Source: Halobacillus shinanisalinarum
GTDB lineage: Bacteria > Bacillota > Bacilli > Bacillales > Halobacillaceae
Direction of reading: 5' to 3'
Length of the DNA stretch: 64,000 bases
NCBI RefSeq assembly: GCF_022919835.1
Contig: NZ_CP095074.1
Span: 4,690,001 to 4,754,000, forward strand
Made by a program: the position numbers and the translations under genes. Positions 1 to 8,810 of this stretch are shown piece by piece (positions within the stretch are counted from its first letter, which is position 1; every line of letters starts with the position of its first letter). The notes below the pieces were generated by a model. The model saw only the letters and a list, made by a program, of their open reading frames with translations. It made no database searches and was not told where the DNA came from.

Positions 1-1
1 T

Positions 2-910
2 CCAGATCTTACTCATGATCTTAATCCGAGCGCTGTTGCCGTTGGATTCTTTGATGGTGTCCATAAAGGTCACCAGGAAGTAATTATAACCGCTCAAAAT
101 AAAGCAGATCAACTTGGATTATCCAATGCAGTTATGACATTTGATCCCCACCCTTCTGTCGTTTTAAATAGGGCTGTGCAGCACGCGAGGTACATTACCC
201 CACTGGCTGAGAAGCAGGATATTTTAGAAGCTATGGGAGTTGATTACTTATTTGTCGTGCGATTTGATCAGTCACTAGCTGCTTTATCCCCCCAACAGTT
301 TGTCGATGACTTTTTCGTTGGTTTAAATATTAAGCATGTTGTTGCTGGATTTGATTTCAGTTATGGTCATAAAGGAAAAGGTTCGATGGAGACACTTCCT
401 GAACATGCCCAGGGGCGTTTGACCTATACCATTGTTGAAAAAGTGGAACAGGAAAACTCAAAAGTGAGCTCGACAAGAATTCGTAAGCTCTTGGATGATG
501 GAGAGATAGTAGAGGTTAGTGAACTGCTTGGAAGACCTTTTCATGTTAGAGGAACCGTCGTTTCAGGCGATGAGCGGGGGCGGACAATTGGTTATCCGAC
601 AGCTAATATGGCGGACACGAATCAATATTACTTACCGAAATCCGGTGTTTATGCGGTTAAAGCTGCTCATCAGGGGGAACAATTTTATGGAATGGCCAAC
701 CTCGGTGTAAAACCAACCTTTCAGGAAGACAGCACAGTACCAATGTTAGAAATACATCTTTTTGACTTCGATCAAGACTTGTATGGTGCCGAGCTTACTG
801 TGTATTTTCATAAGTATATCCGAGCTGAGCAGAAATTCAATGGGATTGAGCAAATCGTTGCCCAGCTTGAGAATGATGAAGCGGAAATCCGTCGCTTTTT
901 TAAGCAATAA
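2..910 (+). CDS. ribF: Bifunctional riboflavin kinase / FAD synthetase, 5' end cut by window
   Basis: The protein phosphorylates riboflavin to FMN and adenylylates FMN to FAD in the cytoplasm (called ribC in B. subtilis). The reading frame is already open at base 2. The first visible residues contain GFFDGVHKGHQ, the nucleotidyltransferase HxGH-type motif of the FAD synthetase domain, so only about 15 N-terminal residues are missing; the in-frame ATG at 134 is internal. The riboflavin kinase domain begins near base 520 (ELLGRPFHVRGTV) and carries the GYPTAN ATP/flavin motif. It lies directly upstream of rpsO, as in B. subtilis. No frame defects are seen in the 302 visible codons. Confidence 0.95.
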   Translation, partial: PDLTHDLNPSAVAVGFFDGVHKGHQEVIITAQNKADQLGLSNAVMTFDPHPSVVLNRAVQHARYITPLAEKQDILEAMGVDYLFVVRFDQSLAALSPQQFVDDFFVGLNIKHVVAGFDFSYGHKGKGSMETLPEHAQGRLTYTIVEKVEQENSKVSSTRIRKLLDDGEIVEVSELLGRPFHVRGTVVSGDERGRTIGYPTANMADTNQYYLPKSGVYAVKAAHQGEQFYGMANLGVKPTFQEDSTVPMLEIHLFDFDQDLYGAELTVYFHKYIRAEQKFNGIEQIVAQLENDEAEIRRFFKQ

Positions 911-1041
911 AGGCAGTTTATCCTTGCATTTTAGATGCAAAAACGGTACGCTTTAATATGGAACCTTCGCTTGGCGGTACGTAACTCCGACGTCCGCTCG
1001 GGGAAAGGGAATCTGAAAATTTTTTAGGAGGTGTAGCTATA
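911..1041 (+). promoter_or_regulatory. rpsO leader with small hairpin and possible promoter
   Basis: The 131-base gap holds a small hairpin (TTGCAT/ATGCAA, 924-940), a TAATAT box at 954-959 with no convincing -35, and a GC-rich stretch at about 965-1010 that can fold. It ends with a strong AGGAGGTG Shine-Dalgarno sequence at 1026-1033. In other Firmicutes the rpsO leader binds S15 for autoregulation. The position fits, but I cannot match a specific fold. Confidence 0.4.
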
Positions 1042-1311
1042 ATGGCTATCACACAAGAACGTAAAAATGAATTAATCAATGAGTACAAAACTCATGATAA
1101 CGACACAGGTTCTGCAGAAGTACAAATCGCTGTACTTACTGAACAAATTACGAGCCTGAACGAACACCTGCGTACACACAAGCAGGATCACCATTCTCGT
1201 CGTGGATTGCTTAAAATGGTAGGTAAACGCCGTAATTTGCTTAACTACCTACGTAATAAAGATATTACACGTTACCGTGAGTTAATTAAGAGTCTTGGCT
1301 TGCGTCGCTAA
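1042..1311 (+). CDS. rpsO: 30S ribosomal protein S15
   Basis: S15 binds the 16S rRNA central domain early in 30S assembly. The 89-residue length is the family norm. Diagnostic segments are [15 protein letters not shown] near the start, then [15 protein letters not shown] and KRRNLLNYL, which contain the conserved His/Ser/Arg rRNA-binding residues. The start has an excellent AGGAGGTG ribosome site. The gene stands between ribF and pnp, the conserved order in Bacillales, and is followed by its own terminator, so much of its mRNA is probably monocistronic. Confidence 0.98.
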   Translation: MAITQERKNELINEYKTHDNDTGSAEVQIAVLTEQITSLNEHLRTHKQDHHSRRGLLKMVGKRRNLLNYLRNKDITRYRELIKSLGLRR

Positions 1312-1320
1312 TGTAGGAAG

Positions 1321-1348
1321 AAAAAGCGGGAGTTATTCCCGCTTTTTC
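1321..1348 (+). terminator. Rho-independent terminator after rpsO
   Basis: AAAAAGCGGGA and TCCCGCTTTTT form a GC-rich stem with a very short loop, followed by the T tract that is also the end of the 3' arm. Confidence 0.9.
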
Positions 1349-1367
1349 TGTATGTTTACATACAGAA
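1346..1367 (+). other. Perfect hairpin between rpsO terminator and pnp
   Basis: TTCTGTATG and CATACAGAA pair perfectly (9 bp) around a TTTA loop with no T tract. It could be an RNA-processing or stability element in the pnp leader, or an operator. Its function is unknown. Confidence 0.5.
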
Positions 1368-1433
1368 GGGTGTAAACTTTAGGTAGGCCCTATTTTTATA
1401 ATTTTTGTTTTTTTGAGAGGAGTAAAGTGCTTT

Positions 1434-3551
1434 ATGGCAGAAGAAAAGCAAGTGTTTTCGATTGACGTAGCAGGCCGGACATTCTCCGTTGAAGTAGGAG
1501 AATTGGCTAAACAGGCTAATGGAGCTGCTATGATCAGCTATGGTGATACGGCGGTTCTTTCCACCGCGACAGGTTCTAAAGAGCCAAAGGATTTACCATT
1601 TTTCCCGCTCACTGTTAACTATGAAGAGCGTTTATATGCAGTTGGTAAAATCCCGGGAGGTTTTATTAAGCGTGAGGGGCGCCCAAGTGATAAGGCTGTA
1701 TTGGCTTCCCGTCTGATTGACCGCCCAATACGTCCCATGTTTCCTGATGGTTACCGAAATGACGTACAAGTAATAGGTACAGTTATGAGTGTAGATCAGG
1801 ATTGTTCATCTGAGATGGCTGCGATGCTAGGATCCTCTATTGCTTTAGGAATATCCGATATACCATTTGGCGGTCCGATTGCCGGTGTGATTATTGGAAG
1901 AGTTGATGGCGAGCTAATCATCAACCCAACGGTCAAGCAACAGGAAAACAGTGATATCAACTTGACTGTCGCTGGAACAAAAGATGCGATTAACATGGTT
2001 GAAGCTGGAGCCAATGAAGTATCTGAAGAGGACATGCTTGAAGCTATCATGTTTGGTCATGAAGAGATTAAACGTTTAGTGGCCTTCCAGGAAGAAATCG
2101 TTGCCGCCGTTGGAAGGGAAAAAATGGACGTGCAATTGTTTGACCATGATCAGGAACTAAAAGAGAAAGTCGAAGCTGAAGCAACCGAATCAATCGTTGC
2201 TGCGATTAAAACAGAAGAGAAGAAAGCACGTGAAGAGGCAATTGACGGAGCAAAAGAGGCTATCGTTACAGCCTATGAAGAATTGGAAGCAGATGAAGAT
2301 ACGATTAAACAAGTGAAAGCGATCTTGGAAGACATCGTTAAAGCGGAAGTTCGCCGTCTAATTACGAAAGATAAAATTCGCCCAGATGGACGCGGTGTTG
2401 ATGAAATTCGTCCATTATCTTCCAGAGTAGGGGTTTTACCTCGCACACACGGTTCTGGTTTATTTACAAGAGGACAAACTCAAGCTCTAAGCATTTGTAC
2501 ACTGGGTGCTTTAGGGGACGTCCAAATTCTAGACGGGTTAGATCTTGAAGAATCAAAACGGTTTATGCACCATTATAACTTCCCTAAATTTTCTGTAGGA
2601 GAAACGGGGCCGATACGTGGTCCAGGTCGTCGTGAAATTGGTCACGGTGCTTTAGGTGAGCGCGCGCTTGAAGTAGTCATTCCTTCTGAAAAAGAATTTC
2701 CTTATACGATGCGTCTCGTATCAGAAGTACTTGAATCAAATGGCTCGACTTCCCAAGCAAGTATTTGCGCAAGTACGTTAGCGATGATGGATGCAGGTGT
2801 ACCTATTAAAGCTCCTGTAGCCGGCATTGCGATGGGTCTTGTCAAAGCAGGAGAAGACTATAGTATTCTTACAGATATTCAAGGGATGGAAGATCACCTT
2901 GGGGACATGGACTTTAAAGTAGCAGGTACCGAAAAAGGGGTAACCGCACTTCAAATGGATATTAAAATCGACGGGTTATCTCGTGAAATCTTAGAAGAGG
3001 CACTGGCACAAGCGAAAAAAGGACGTAAAGAAATCCTGAAATCTATGCTTGCCACAATTTCAGAAACGAGAAGTGAACTTTCCCAGTATGCGCCTAAGAT
3101 CATGACGATGAAGATTAATCCTGATAAAATCCGCGATGTCATTGGACCAAGCGGAAAACAAATTAATAAAATCATTGATGACACAGGCGTAAAAATCGAT
3201 ATCGAGCAGGATGGCACCGTGTTTGTCTCTTCCACAGATGCTGAAATGAACAAAGTAGCCATGAAAATCATTGAAGATATCGTTAGAGAAGTGGAAGCAG
3301 GCGAAATTTACGATGGAACAGTAAAACGAATCGAGAAGTTTGGCGCTTTTGTTGAATTGTTCAAAGGGAAAGAAGGTCTTGTGCACATTTCCGAATTAGC
3401 TGAAGAGCGAATTGGAAAAGTGGAAGATGTTGTTTCGTTGGGAGACACAATTAAGGTAAAAGTCAAGGAGATTGATAAGCAGGGAAGAATTAATCTTTCT
3501 CGTAAAGCAATCCTGGTTGACGAGAAGAAGGCACAAGAAGCAAATGAGTAA
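1434..3551 (+). CDS. pnp: Polynucleotide phosphorylase
   Basis: PNPase is the phosphorolytic 3'-5' exoribonuclease of the degradosome-like network and works in the cytoplasm as a trimer. I chose ATG 1434 ([12 protein letters not shown]) because AGAGGAG lies at 1416-1422; an earlier in-frame TTG at 1413 has no ribosome site. The resulting 705 aa equals the B. subtilis length. Domains in order: first RNase PH fold (about 10-220), an all-helical linker rich in Glu/Ala, second RNase PH fold (about 310-545), a KH domain with GPSG (about 553-610) and a C-terminal S1 domain ([15 protein letters not shown]). RNase Y, a partner in mRNA decay, is encoded 27 kb downstream. Confidence 0.98.
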   Translation: MAEEKQVFSIDVAGRTFSVEVGELAKQANGAAMISYGDTAVLSTATGSKEPKDLPFFPLTVNYEERLYAVGKIPGGFIKREGRPSDKAVLASRLIDRPIRPMFPDGYRNDVQVIGTVMSVDQDCSSEMAAMLGSSIALGISDIPFGGPIAGVIIGRVDGELIINPTVKQQENSDINLTVAGTKDAINMVEAGANEVSEEDMLEAIMFGHEEIKRLVAFQEEIVAAVGREKMDVQLFDHDQELKEKVEAEATESIVAAIKTEEKKAREEAIDGAKEAIVTAYEELEADEDTIKQVKAILEDIVKAEVRRLITKDKIRPDGRGVDEIRPLSSRVGVLPRTHGSGLFTRGQTQALSICTLGALGDVQILDGLDLEESKRFMHHYNFPKFSVGETGPIRGPGRREIGHGALGERALEVVIPSEKEFPYTMRLVSEVLESNGSTSQASICASTLAMMDAGVPIKAPVAGIAMGLVKAGEDYSILTDIQGMEDHLGDMDFKVAGTEKGVTALQMDIKIDGLSREILEEALAQAKKGRKEILKSMLATISETRSELSQYAPKIMTMKINPDKIRDVIGPSGKQINKIIDDTGVKIDIEQDGTVFVSSTDAEMNKVAMKIIEDIVREVEAGEIYDGTVKRIEKFGAFVELFKGKEGLVHISELAEERIGKVEDVVSLGDTIKVKVKEIDKQGRINLSRKAILVDEKKAQEANE

Positions 3552-3552
3552 A

Positions 3553-3584
3553 AAAGAAACTGGCTTGCCAGTCTCTTTTTTTTT
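3553..3584 (+). terminator. Terminator after pnp
   Basis: GAAACTGGC-TT-GCCAGTCTC stem followed by nine Ts immediately after the pnp stop codon. Confidence 0.85.
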
Positions 3585-3643
3585 GCCTAAAAGTCTAGGC
3601 TTCCTTTATTAAGCATATCATTCTTAATAGGGGTGAATTTATT

Positions 3644-4561
3644 ATGAACGGATACATAAAGCTTTTAGCTGCCGTACTACTTTTCTGTACATGCTATGCC
3701 ATTTTCCAAATTTCAGATTCAAGCGTTCCTGTCTCTTCATCGAACGATTTATACGAACTTATTAAAAGCAAACAGGAGGACTACTACGTAAAACCTGAGG
3801 ATGCACAAATTGATCCAGTATGGAAGAAAACACCTGGGATGAATGGCAGGAAAGTAAATGTAGTGGAATCTTATAAAAAAATGAAAAAAGACGGCAAGTT
3901 TAATGAAGATAAACTAGTCTTTGATCAGATATCACCGAAAGTTTCTTTAGATGACCTGGAAGCCTCTCCGATTTACCGCGGCCATCCTAATAAGGAGATG
4001 GTTTCTCTGCTGATTAATGTTTCCTGGGGTGCCGAATACATCCCTGAAATGATTGAAACGTTATCGAATCATCATGTTAAAGCTAACTTTTTTATCGATG
4101 GCGCGTTTGCTGCTAAACATAAGGAGCTTGTTCAAATGATTGAAGAAGAGGGACATTTGATTGGCAGTCACGGCTATAACCATAAAGATTTTGCCAAGAT
4201 GTCAAAAGCCGCATCCTTAGCGAATCTAGAAAAAGCGAACGGCATTTTGTCTAGTTTAATTGACCAGGATGTGGAATGGTTTGCTCCACCTTCAGGAAGT
4301 TTTACGATGGCTGCTGTTGAGGCAGCGCGTGATCAGAATATGCATACAATCCTTTGGACAGTCGACTCCATAGATTGGAAAAACCCAACAGAAGAAGTGT
4401 TTCTCCATCGTATCACCAGCAAACTGCATAATGGGGCAACCATTTTATTGCACCCTACAGAAGTTACAGCAACGGGTCTCGGTGAATTGGTTACAGCTAT
4501 TAAAGAAAACTATAAAATCGGCACCTTGAATGAATTGATGAGCGAAGAAAGAGGAGGATGA
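3644..4561 (+). CDS. ylxY: YlxY-type sporulation polysaccharide deacetylase homologue, probable degenerate active site
   Basis: This is a 305-residue protein of the NodB/PgdA superfamily found next to pnp in spore formers. An N-terminal hydrophobic segment (about 5-22) is a signal anchor, so the domain should face the outside or the forespore side. The NodB fold covers about 120-295. The usual first motif TFDDG is replaced by INVSWGAE, so the catalytic and metal-binding Asp pair is missing. The SHGYNH metal-binding HxxxH motif and the late LLHP motif are kept. Family knowledge: YlxY is a predicted sporulation protein. Inference: deacetylase activity may be lost or altered. It overlaps nothing and is spaced 6 bases from ymxH. 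Confidence 0.85.
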   Translation: MNGYIKLLAAVLLFCTCYAIFQISDSSVPVSSSNDLYELIKSKQEDYYVKPEDAQIDPVWKKTPGMNGRKVNVVESYKKMKKDGKFNEDKLVFDQISPKVSLDDLEASPIYRGHPNKEMVSLLINVSWGAEYIPEMIETLSNHHVKANFFIDGAFAAKHKELVQMIEEEGHLIGSHGYNHKDFAKMSKAASLANLEKANGILSSLIDQDVEWFAPPSGSFTMAAVEAARDQNMHTILWTVDSIDWKNPTEEVFLHRITSKLHNGATILLHPTEVTATGLGELVTAIKENYKIGTLNELMSEERGG

Positions 4562-4567
4562 TAAACG

Positions 4568-4792
4568 TTGCGACTAAGAGAACTTTCCCAGAAAGAAGTC
4601 ATTGATGTTGAGGAAGGGAAGAAACTTGGAGTTCTTGGTAAAGCTGATTTAATTGTTGATCCAGACGGATTGATACAATCATTGATCATTTTAAACGAGG
4701 GGTTATTCAAAAGTCGTGATAGCATAGAGATCGATTGGAAGCAAATATCGATTATAGGTGAAGACACAATTTTATTAAAGAAACACCGTTAA
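4568..4792 (+). CDS. ymxH: YlmC/YmxH family sporulation protein (PRC-barrel)
   Basis: The 74-residue small beta protein matches the YlmC/YmxH family: MRLRELSQKEVIDVEEG, a central GVLGKADLIVDPDG, and a C-terminal RNA-binding-like strand. It uses a TTG start at 4568 backed by GAGGAGG at 4551-4557, with 10 bases between. Spacing to ylxY suggests cotranscription. In B. subtilis the protease gene mlpA (ymxG) lies between ylxY and ymxH; here it is absent. Its molecular role is not known; the family is conserved in endospore formers. A strong terminator follows. Confidence 0.85.
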   Translation: MRLRELSQKEVIDVEEGKKLGVLGKADLIVDPDGLIQSLIILNEGLFKSRDSIEIDWKQISIIGEDTILLKKHR

Positions 4793-4794
4793 AG

Positions 4795-4824
4795 GCTGCA
4801 GCTCAACGTTGCAGCTCTTTTTTT
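4795..4824 (+). terminator. Terminator after ymxH
   Basis: GCTGCA/TGCAGC stem, then TC and a run of eight Ts. It separates the ylxY-ymxH unit from the dpa operon. Confidence 0.85.
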
Positions 4825-4842
4825 GTGCAAAATTTGCAAATC

Positions 4843-4869
4843 ACTAAAGGTGGTTATCTGCATACGATA
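4843..4869 (+). promoter_or_regulatory. SigK-type promoter for dpaAB
   Basis: AC at 4843-4844, exactly 16 bases, then CATACGATA at 4861-4869. This matches the mother-cell sigma-K consensus (AC, 16 bp, CATANNNTA) at every fixed position. The B. subtilis spoVF operon is known to be sigma-K dependent, which agrees. The transcript would start about 30 bases before the dpaA ATG. Confidence 0.75.
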
Positions 4870-4907
4870 AAAGGAGATTACACCACTAAATAAAGGAGAC
4901 ATCCGGC

Positions 4908-5801
4908 ATGCTTACAGGATATCATGTAGCGGTCATAGGGGGCGATGCCCGGCAAATCGAAATCATACGAAGATTACATGAGTGGGGTGTGCAAGTCTAT
5001 TTAGCCGGATTTGACCAATTAAATGGGAGCTTTACAGAAGCGACTGAACTTGAATTTGACAGTGATCAGGTAGAAAGGCTTGATGCTGTCATTCTTCCTG
5101 TTTCAGGCATAGATGAAAATGGCTGTGTAGATGGCATTTTTACGAATCGCTCCATCCCATTAAAGGAAGAATGGTTAAGTCGTACCCCTGAGCATTGTTT
5201 AGTATTCACTGGAATTACTAACGAAGGGCTTACACAAATTGCTCATCATTCAAAAAGGGAACTCGTCCCGCTAATGGATCGTGATGACGTGGCAATATAT
5301 AATTCGATACCAACAGTCGAAGGTACAATTATGATGGCGATCCAGCATACAGACTTCACCATTCACGGATCACGCGTACTACTTTTAGGTTTAGGAAGAG
5401 TCGGAATGAGTTTAGCGCGTTCTTTTGACCAATTAGGAGCAGACGTTACGGTAGCCGTTCATTCGTCAAAGGATGCTGCCAGGGCTTATGAAATGGGAAT
5501 GACCCCGCTTGATATAGAGACGTTGCCATTACAAGACCTCACGTTTGATTTGGTACTCAATACAGTTCCTGCTTCTGTGGTCGATGCTTCAATTATTAAA
5601 AAGCTGCCGACCCATGCGTTAATCCTTGATATTGCTTCAAAGCCAGGCGGAACAGATTTTCGTTATGCAGAAAAAAGAGGAATTAAATCAATATTAGTTC
5701 CTGGTCTGCCCGGGATTGTGGCACCGAAAACAGCCGGGAGGATTATTGCAAATGTGATTTCACAGCAGTTGTTAAAAAGCAATCGAAAGGTGGATGACTA
5801 A
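4908..5801 (+). CDS. dpaA: Dipicolinate synthase subunit A
   Basis: With DpaB this converts dihydrodipicolinate-stage material from the lysine pathway into dipicolinic acid, the spore-core calcium chelator, in the mother cell. The 297-residue length is normal. An N-terminal Rossmann-like part starts at VAVIGGDARQIEIIRRL and a second nucleotide-binding fold at about 150 has VLLLGLGRVGMSLARSF. ATG 4908 has AAAGGAG about 10 bases upstream. It overlaps dpaB by one base (TAATG), implying translational coupling. The SigK promoter upstream fits a late-sporulation role, and asd-dapG-dapA downstream make its substrate. Confidence 0.95.
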   Translation: MLTGYHVAVIGGDARQIEIIRRLHEWGVQVYLAGFDQLNGSFTEATELEFDSDQVERLDAVILPVSGIDENGCVDGIFTNRSIPLKEEWLSRTPEHCLVFTGITNEGLTQIAHHSKRELVPLMDRDDVAIYNSIPTVEGTIMMAIQHTDFTIHGSRVLLLGLGRVGMSLARSFDQLGADVTVAVHSSKDAARAYEMGMTPLDIETLPLQDLTFDLVLNTVPASVVDASIIKKLPTHALILDIASKPGGTDFRYAEKRGIKSILVPGLPGIVAPKTAGRIIANVISQQLLKSNRKVDD

Positions 5802-6397
5802 TGGTAAATTTAAAGGGTAAAAAAATAGGTTTTGGCTTAACAGGTTCACATTGTACCTATCATGAAGTGTTTCCTGTGCTGCAAGAACTTGTGGACCAAG
5901 GTGCAGACGTAATTCCAATTTTATCCCACACCGTCCAAAAAACAGACACACGATTTGGCGAAGCGGCAGAGCACTTGAAAACAATTGAGAAGATTACTGG
6001 AAAAGAAGCGATTATGACCATCCCTGATGCCGAACCTCTTGGTCCAAAGAATCCGCTTGATTGTATGGTGATTGCACCGATGACAGGGAACTCAACAAGT
6101 AAATTTGCCAACGCCCTGACTGATTCCCCCGTGTTAATGGCGGCAAAAGCAACATTAAGGAATGAAAGCCCGGTCGTGCTTGCCATTTCTACCAATGATG
6201 CTTTAGGGATGAATGGAATCAACATTATGAAGTTAATGGCGGCAAAAAACATTTACTTTGTTCCTTTAGGGCAAGATCACCCATATAAAAAGCCGAATTC
6301 ACTTGTAGCAGATATGACATTCATTCCAAAAACAATTGAGGCAGCCATTTCTGGAAAGCAGCTCCAGCCCTTGTTGATTGAAAGATACTCGGAGTAA
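5801..6397 (+). CDS. dpaB: Dipicolinate synthase subunit B
   Basis: The protein is 198 residues with a flavoprotein-like fold. The N-terminus GFGLTGSHCTYHEVFP and the later PMTGNSTSKFANALTD are typical of DpaB (SpoVFB). It forms the heteromeric DPA synthase with DpaA. The start overlaps the dpaA stop by one base, so the two subunits are made together. No terminator is visible before the asd promoter, so some read-through into asd is possible, as in B. subtilis. Confidence 0.95.
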   Translation: MVNLKGKKIGFGLTGSHCTYHEVFPVLQELVDQGADVIPILSHTVQKTDTRFGEAAEHLKTIEKITGKEAIMTIPDAEPLGPKNPLDCMVIAPMTGNSTSKFANALTDSPVLMAAKATLRNESPVVLAISTNDALGMNGINIMKLMAAKNIYFVPLGQDHPYKKPNSLVADMTFIPKTIEAAISGKQLQPLLIERYSE

Positions 6398-6405
6398 TTC
6401 ACTTT

Positions 6406-6434
6406 TTGATAACAGATGTGACAATAAATATGAT
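6406..6434 (+). promoter_or_regulatory. SigA-type promoter for asd-dapG-dapA
   Basis: TTGATA (6406-6411), a 17-base spacer and TATGAT (6429-6434) form a near-consensus vegetative promoter about 70 bases before the asd start. No lysine riboswitch fits in the short leader. Confidence 0.7.
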
Positions 6435-6503
6435 AAAATAACACAATAGTGACTCGAAGACGATACAAATACACAAAGTTTAAATAGAGAAAGGGATATG
6501 ATC

Positions 6504-7550
6504 ATGAGTCATGCAACGACATACAATATTGCAGTAGTAGGTGCAACAGGTGCTGTAGGACAAAAAATGCTGGAAACACTGGAAGACAGGAATTTTCCTA
6601 TAAATGAATTGAAACTATTATCTTCAAGTCGTTCCGCTGGTAAAAAAGTGATGTTTAAAGGAACGGAATATACAGTGGAAGAAGCGACACCTGAGAGCTT
6701 TGAAAAGGTCGATATTGCCTTGTTCTCTGCCGGAGGGTCTGTATCACAAAAACTTGCTCCTGAAGCTGTAAAACGAGGTGCTCTTGTAATCGATAACACA
6801 AGTGCTTACCGAATGGATGAGAATGTGCCTCTAGTCGTACCGGAAGTTAATGAGGACGACATTAAGAACCATAAGGGCATCATTGCCAATCCAAACTGTT
6901 CAACGATTCAAATGGTGGCTGCCCTTGAGCCAATTAAACAACATTTTGGCATGAATCGTATCATTGTTTCGACCTATCAAGCGGTTTCCGGTGCTGGTAA
7001 TGAAGCAGCTGAAGAGCTCCGTGAGCAATCACAATCGTTTTTAAACGGGGGAGACTTGGAAGCTAGCATCCTACCAGTTAAAGGTGATGAGAAACACTAT
7101 CCGATCGCATTTAATGCATTGCCGCAAATTGATAAATTTCAGGAGAACGGGTACACGTTTGAAGAAATGAAAATGATTAATGAAACGAAGAAGATCATGC
7201 ACACACCTGCTCTTCATATTTCAGCTACGTGTGTTCGCTTGCCATTGTTTACTTCCCATGCAGAAAGTGTGTATGTCGAGGTAGAGAAGAATGATGTTAC
7301 GGTCCAACAACTGAAAGATCTTATTGGGAAAGCTCCAGGTGTGGTGCTTGAAGACGATCCAGCGACACAAGTCTATCCTACACCGTTAAGCTCGGCTGGA
7401 AAACGTGATGTATTTGTAGGCCGTATCCGTAAAGATCTCGACCATGAGAATGGATTTCATCTTTGGGTAGTTTCTGATAATCTATTAAAAGGAGCTGCCT
7501 GGAATTCAGTTCAGATCGCTGAACGAGTCGTTGCCAATCAATGGCTGTAA
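6504..7550 (+). CDS. asd: Aspartate-semialdehyde dehydrogenase
   Basis: Reduces aspartyl phosphate to aspartate semialdehyde with NADPH, the branch step for lysine, DPA, threonine and methionine. The NADP fold opens with [12 protein letters not shown]; the catalytic cysteine sits in [10 protein letters not shown] (about residue 130). ATG 6504 gives 348 aa; a second ATG at 6498 is only 2 bases from the AAAGGG site, so 6504 (8 bases away) is preferred. It is followed closely by dapG, forming the asd-dapG-dapA unit conserved in Bacillus. Confidence 0.96.
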   Translation: MSHATTYNIAVVGATGAVGQKMLETLEDRNFPINELKLLSSSRSAGKKVMFKGTEYTVEEATPESFEKVDIALFSAGGSVSQKLAPEAVKRGALVIDNTSAYRMDENVPLVVPEVNEDDIKNHKGIIANPNCSTIQMVAALEPIKQHFGMNRIIVSTYQAVSGAGNEAAEELREQSQSFLNGGDLEASILPVKGDEKHYPIAFNALPQIDKFQENGYTFEEMKMINETKKIMHTPALHISATCVRLPLFTSHAESVYVEVEKNDVTVQQLKDLIGKAPGVVLEDDPATQVYPTPLSSAGKRDVFVGRIRKDLDHENGFHLWVVSDNLLKGAAWNSVQIAERVVANQWL

Positions 7551-7574
7551 ATCTAATAGGTTGAGGTGTCTACA

Positions 7575-8795
7575 TTGAAATTACTCGTACAAAAATTTGG
7601 AGGGACGTCGGTCCGTGATAAAGAAAGCAGATCACGGGCCATTTCCCATATTAAAAAGGCTCGAGAAGAAGGATACAAAGTTGTCGTTACGGTCTCTGCG
7701 ATGGGACGCAAAGGTGACCCTTATGCAACAGATACATTACTTGATTTGATCGAATTCCCTCATACGAACGTATCCGAACGCGAACAGGATATGCTATTGT
7801 CATGCGGGGAAACGATATCATCCGTAGTTTTTTCAAATGAACTTACTTCAGAAGGGATCACATCTGCTGCATTAACTGGTGCCCAAGCCGGTTTTTTAAC
7901 GACGGACGATTTTACACGGGCGAAGATTTTGCGCATGGATCCCACAAGGATTTTAGCAGAACTTGAAAAAAGTGATGTCGTCATTGTAGCTGGCTTTCAA
8001 GGAAAAACAGAGGTAGGGGATACAACTACAATCGGCCGCGGAGGTAGTGATACGAGTGCTGCTGCACTCGGTGCTGCGCTCAATGCGGATTACATTGATA
8101 TTTTTACAGATGTCGAAGGAATTATGACGGCAGACCCAAGATTAGTGGAATCGGCACGTGCTCTTCACGTGGTAACATATAATGAAATTTGTAACCTTGC
8201 TTATCAAGGAGCGAAGGTTATTCACCCGCGTGCCGTTGAAATTGCGATGCACGCAAAAGTACCGATTCGTGTACGATCCACCTATTCAGATTTACCTGGA
8301 ACACTTGTGGCCGCATCAAAAGAAGGCGAGGCAGGTAACGACCTTCCCGATCGCCTCGTGACAGGAATTGCCCATATGTCCGGGATCACTCAAATTAAGG
8401 TTCAGTCAAAAGAAGATCCATCAAGACTGCAATCGGAAGTATTTAAGTCCATGGCTGAAGCAAACATTTCGGTAGATTTTATTAACATTTCACCGAGCGG
8501 AGTGATCTACACGATTGATGGAATATTTACTGAGAGAGCGGTCGACATTCTAAACAATCTTGGTTATGAACCAGAAGTAAAAGAAGGCTGTGCGAAAGTA
8601 TCGACCGTTGGAGCGGGCATCACAGGGGTTCCTGGTGTGACTGCTGAAATCGTTCAGACCTTAATTGAACGTGGTGTGCAAATTCTGCAATCCGCGGATT
8701 CACATACGACGATTTGGGTACTGATAAAAGAAGAAGATTTAATTGAAGCCGTCAATGCCCTGCATGATATCTTTCAATTGAATATGGAACAATGA
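7575..8795 (+). CDS. dapG: Aspartokinase I (diaminopimelate-type)
   Basis: Phosphorylates aspartate to start the lysine/DPA pathway. The kinase domain begins MKLLVQKFGGTSV and includes VVTVSAMGRKGDP, TTTIGRGGSDTSA and FTDVEGIMTADPR. Two C-terminal ACT domains follow (about 265-406). TTG 7575 is taken as the start because GAGGTG at 7562-7567 lies 7 bases before it and the protein then begins like B. subtilis DapG; an upstream GTG at 7566 lies inside the ribosome site. Length is 406 aa. In B. subtilis this isozyme is inhibited by diaminopimelate. Confidence 0.94.
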   Translation: MKLLVQKFGGTSVRDKESRSRAISHIKKAREEGYKVVVTVSAMGRKGDPYATDTLLDLIEFPHTNVSEREQDMLLSCGETISSVVFSNELTSEGITSAALTGAQAGFLTTDDFTRAKILRMDPTRILAELEKSDVVIVAGFQGKTEVGDTTTIGRGGSDTSAAALGAALNADYIDIFTDVEGIMTADPRLVESARALHVVTYNEICNLAYQGAKVIHPRAVEIAMHAKVPIRVRSTYSDLPGTLVAASKEGEAGNDLPDRLVTGIAHMSGITQIKVQSKEDPSRLQSEVFKSMAEANISVDFINISPSGVIYTIDGIFTERAVDILNNLGYEPEVKEGCAKVSTVGAGITGVPGVTAEIVQTLIERGVQILQSADSHTTIWVLIKEEDLIEAVNALHDIFQLNMEQ

Positions 8796-8810
8796 AAGGG
8801 GATTTAGGAC

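Noticed and set aside
1346..1367. RNase III autoregulation site like the E. coli pnp leader
   Set aside because: A 9-bp stem is too short for a typical RNase III substrate and Bacillus pnp is not known to be controlled this way.
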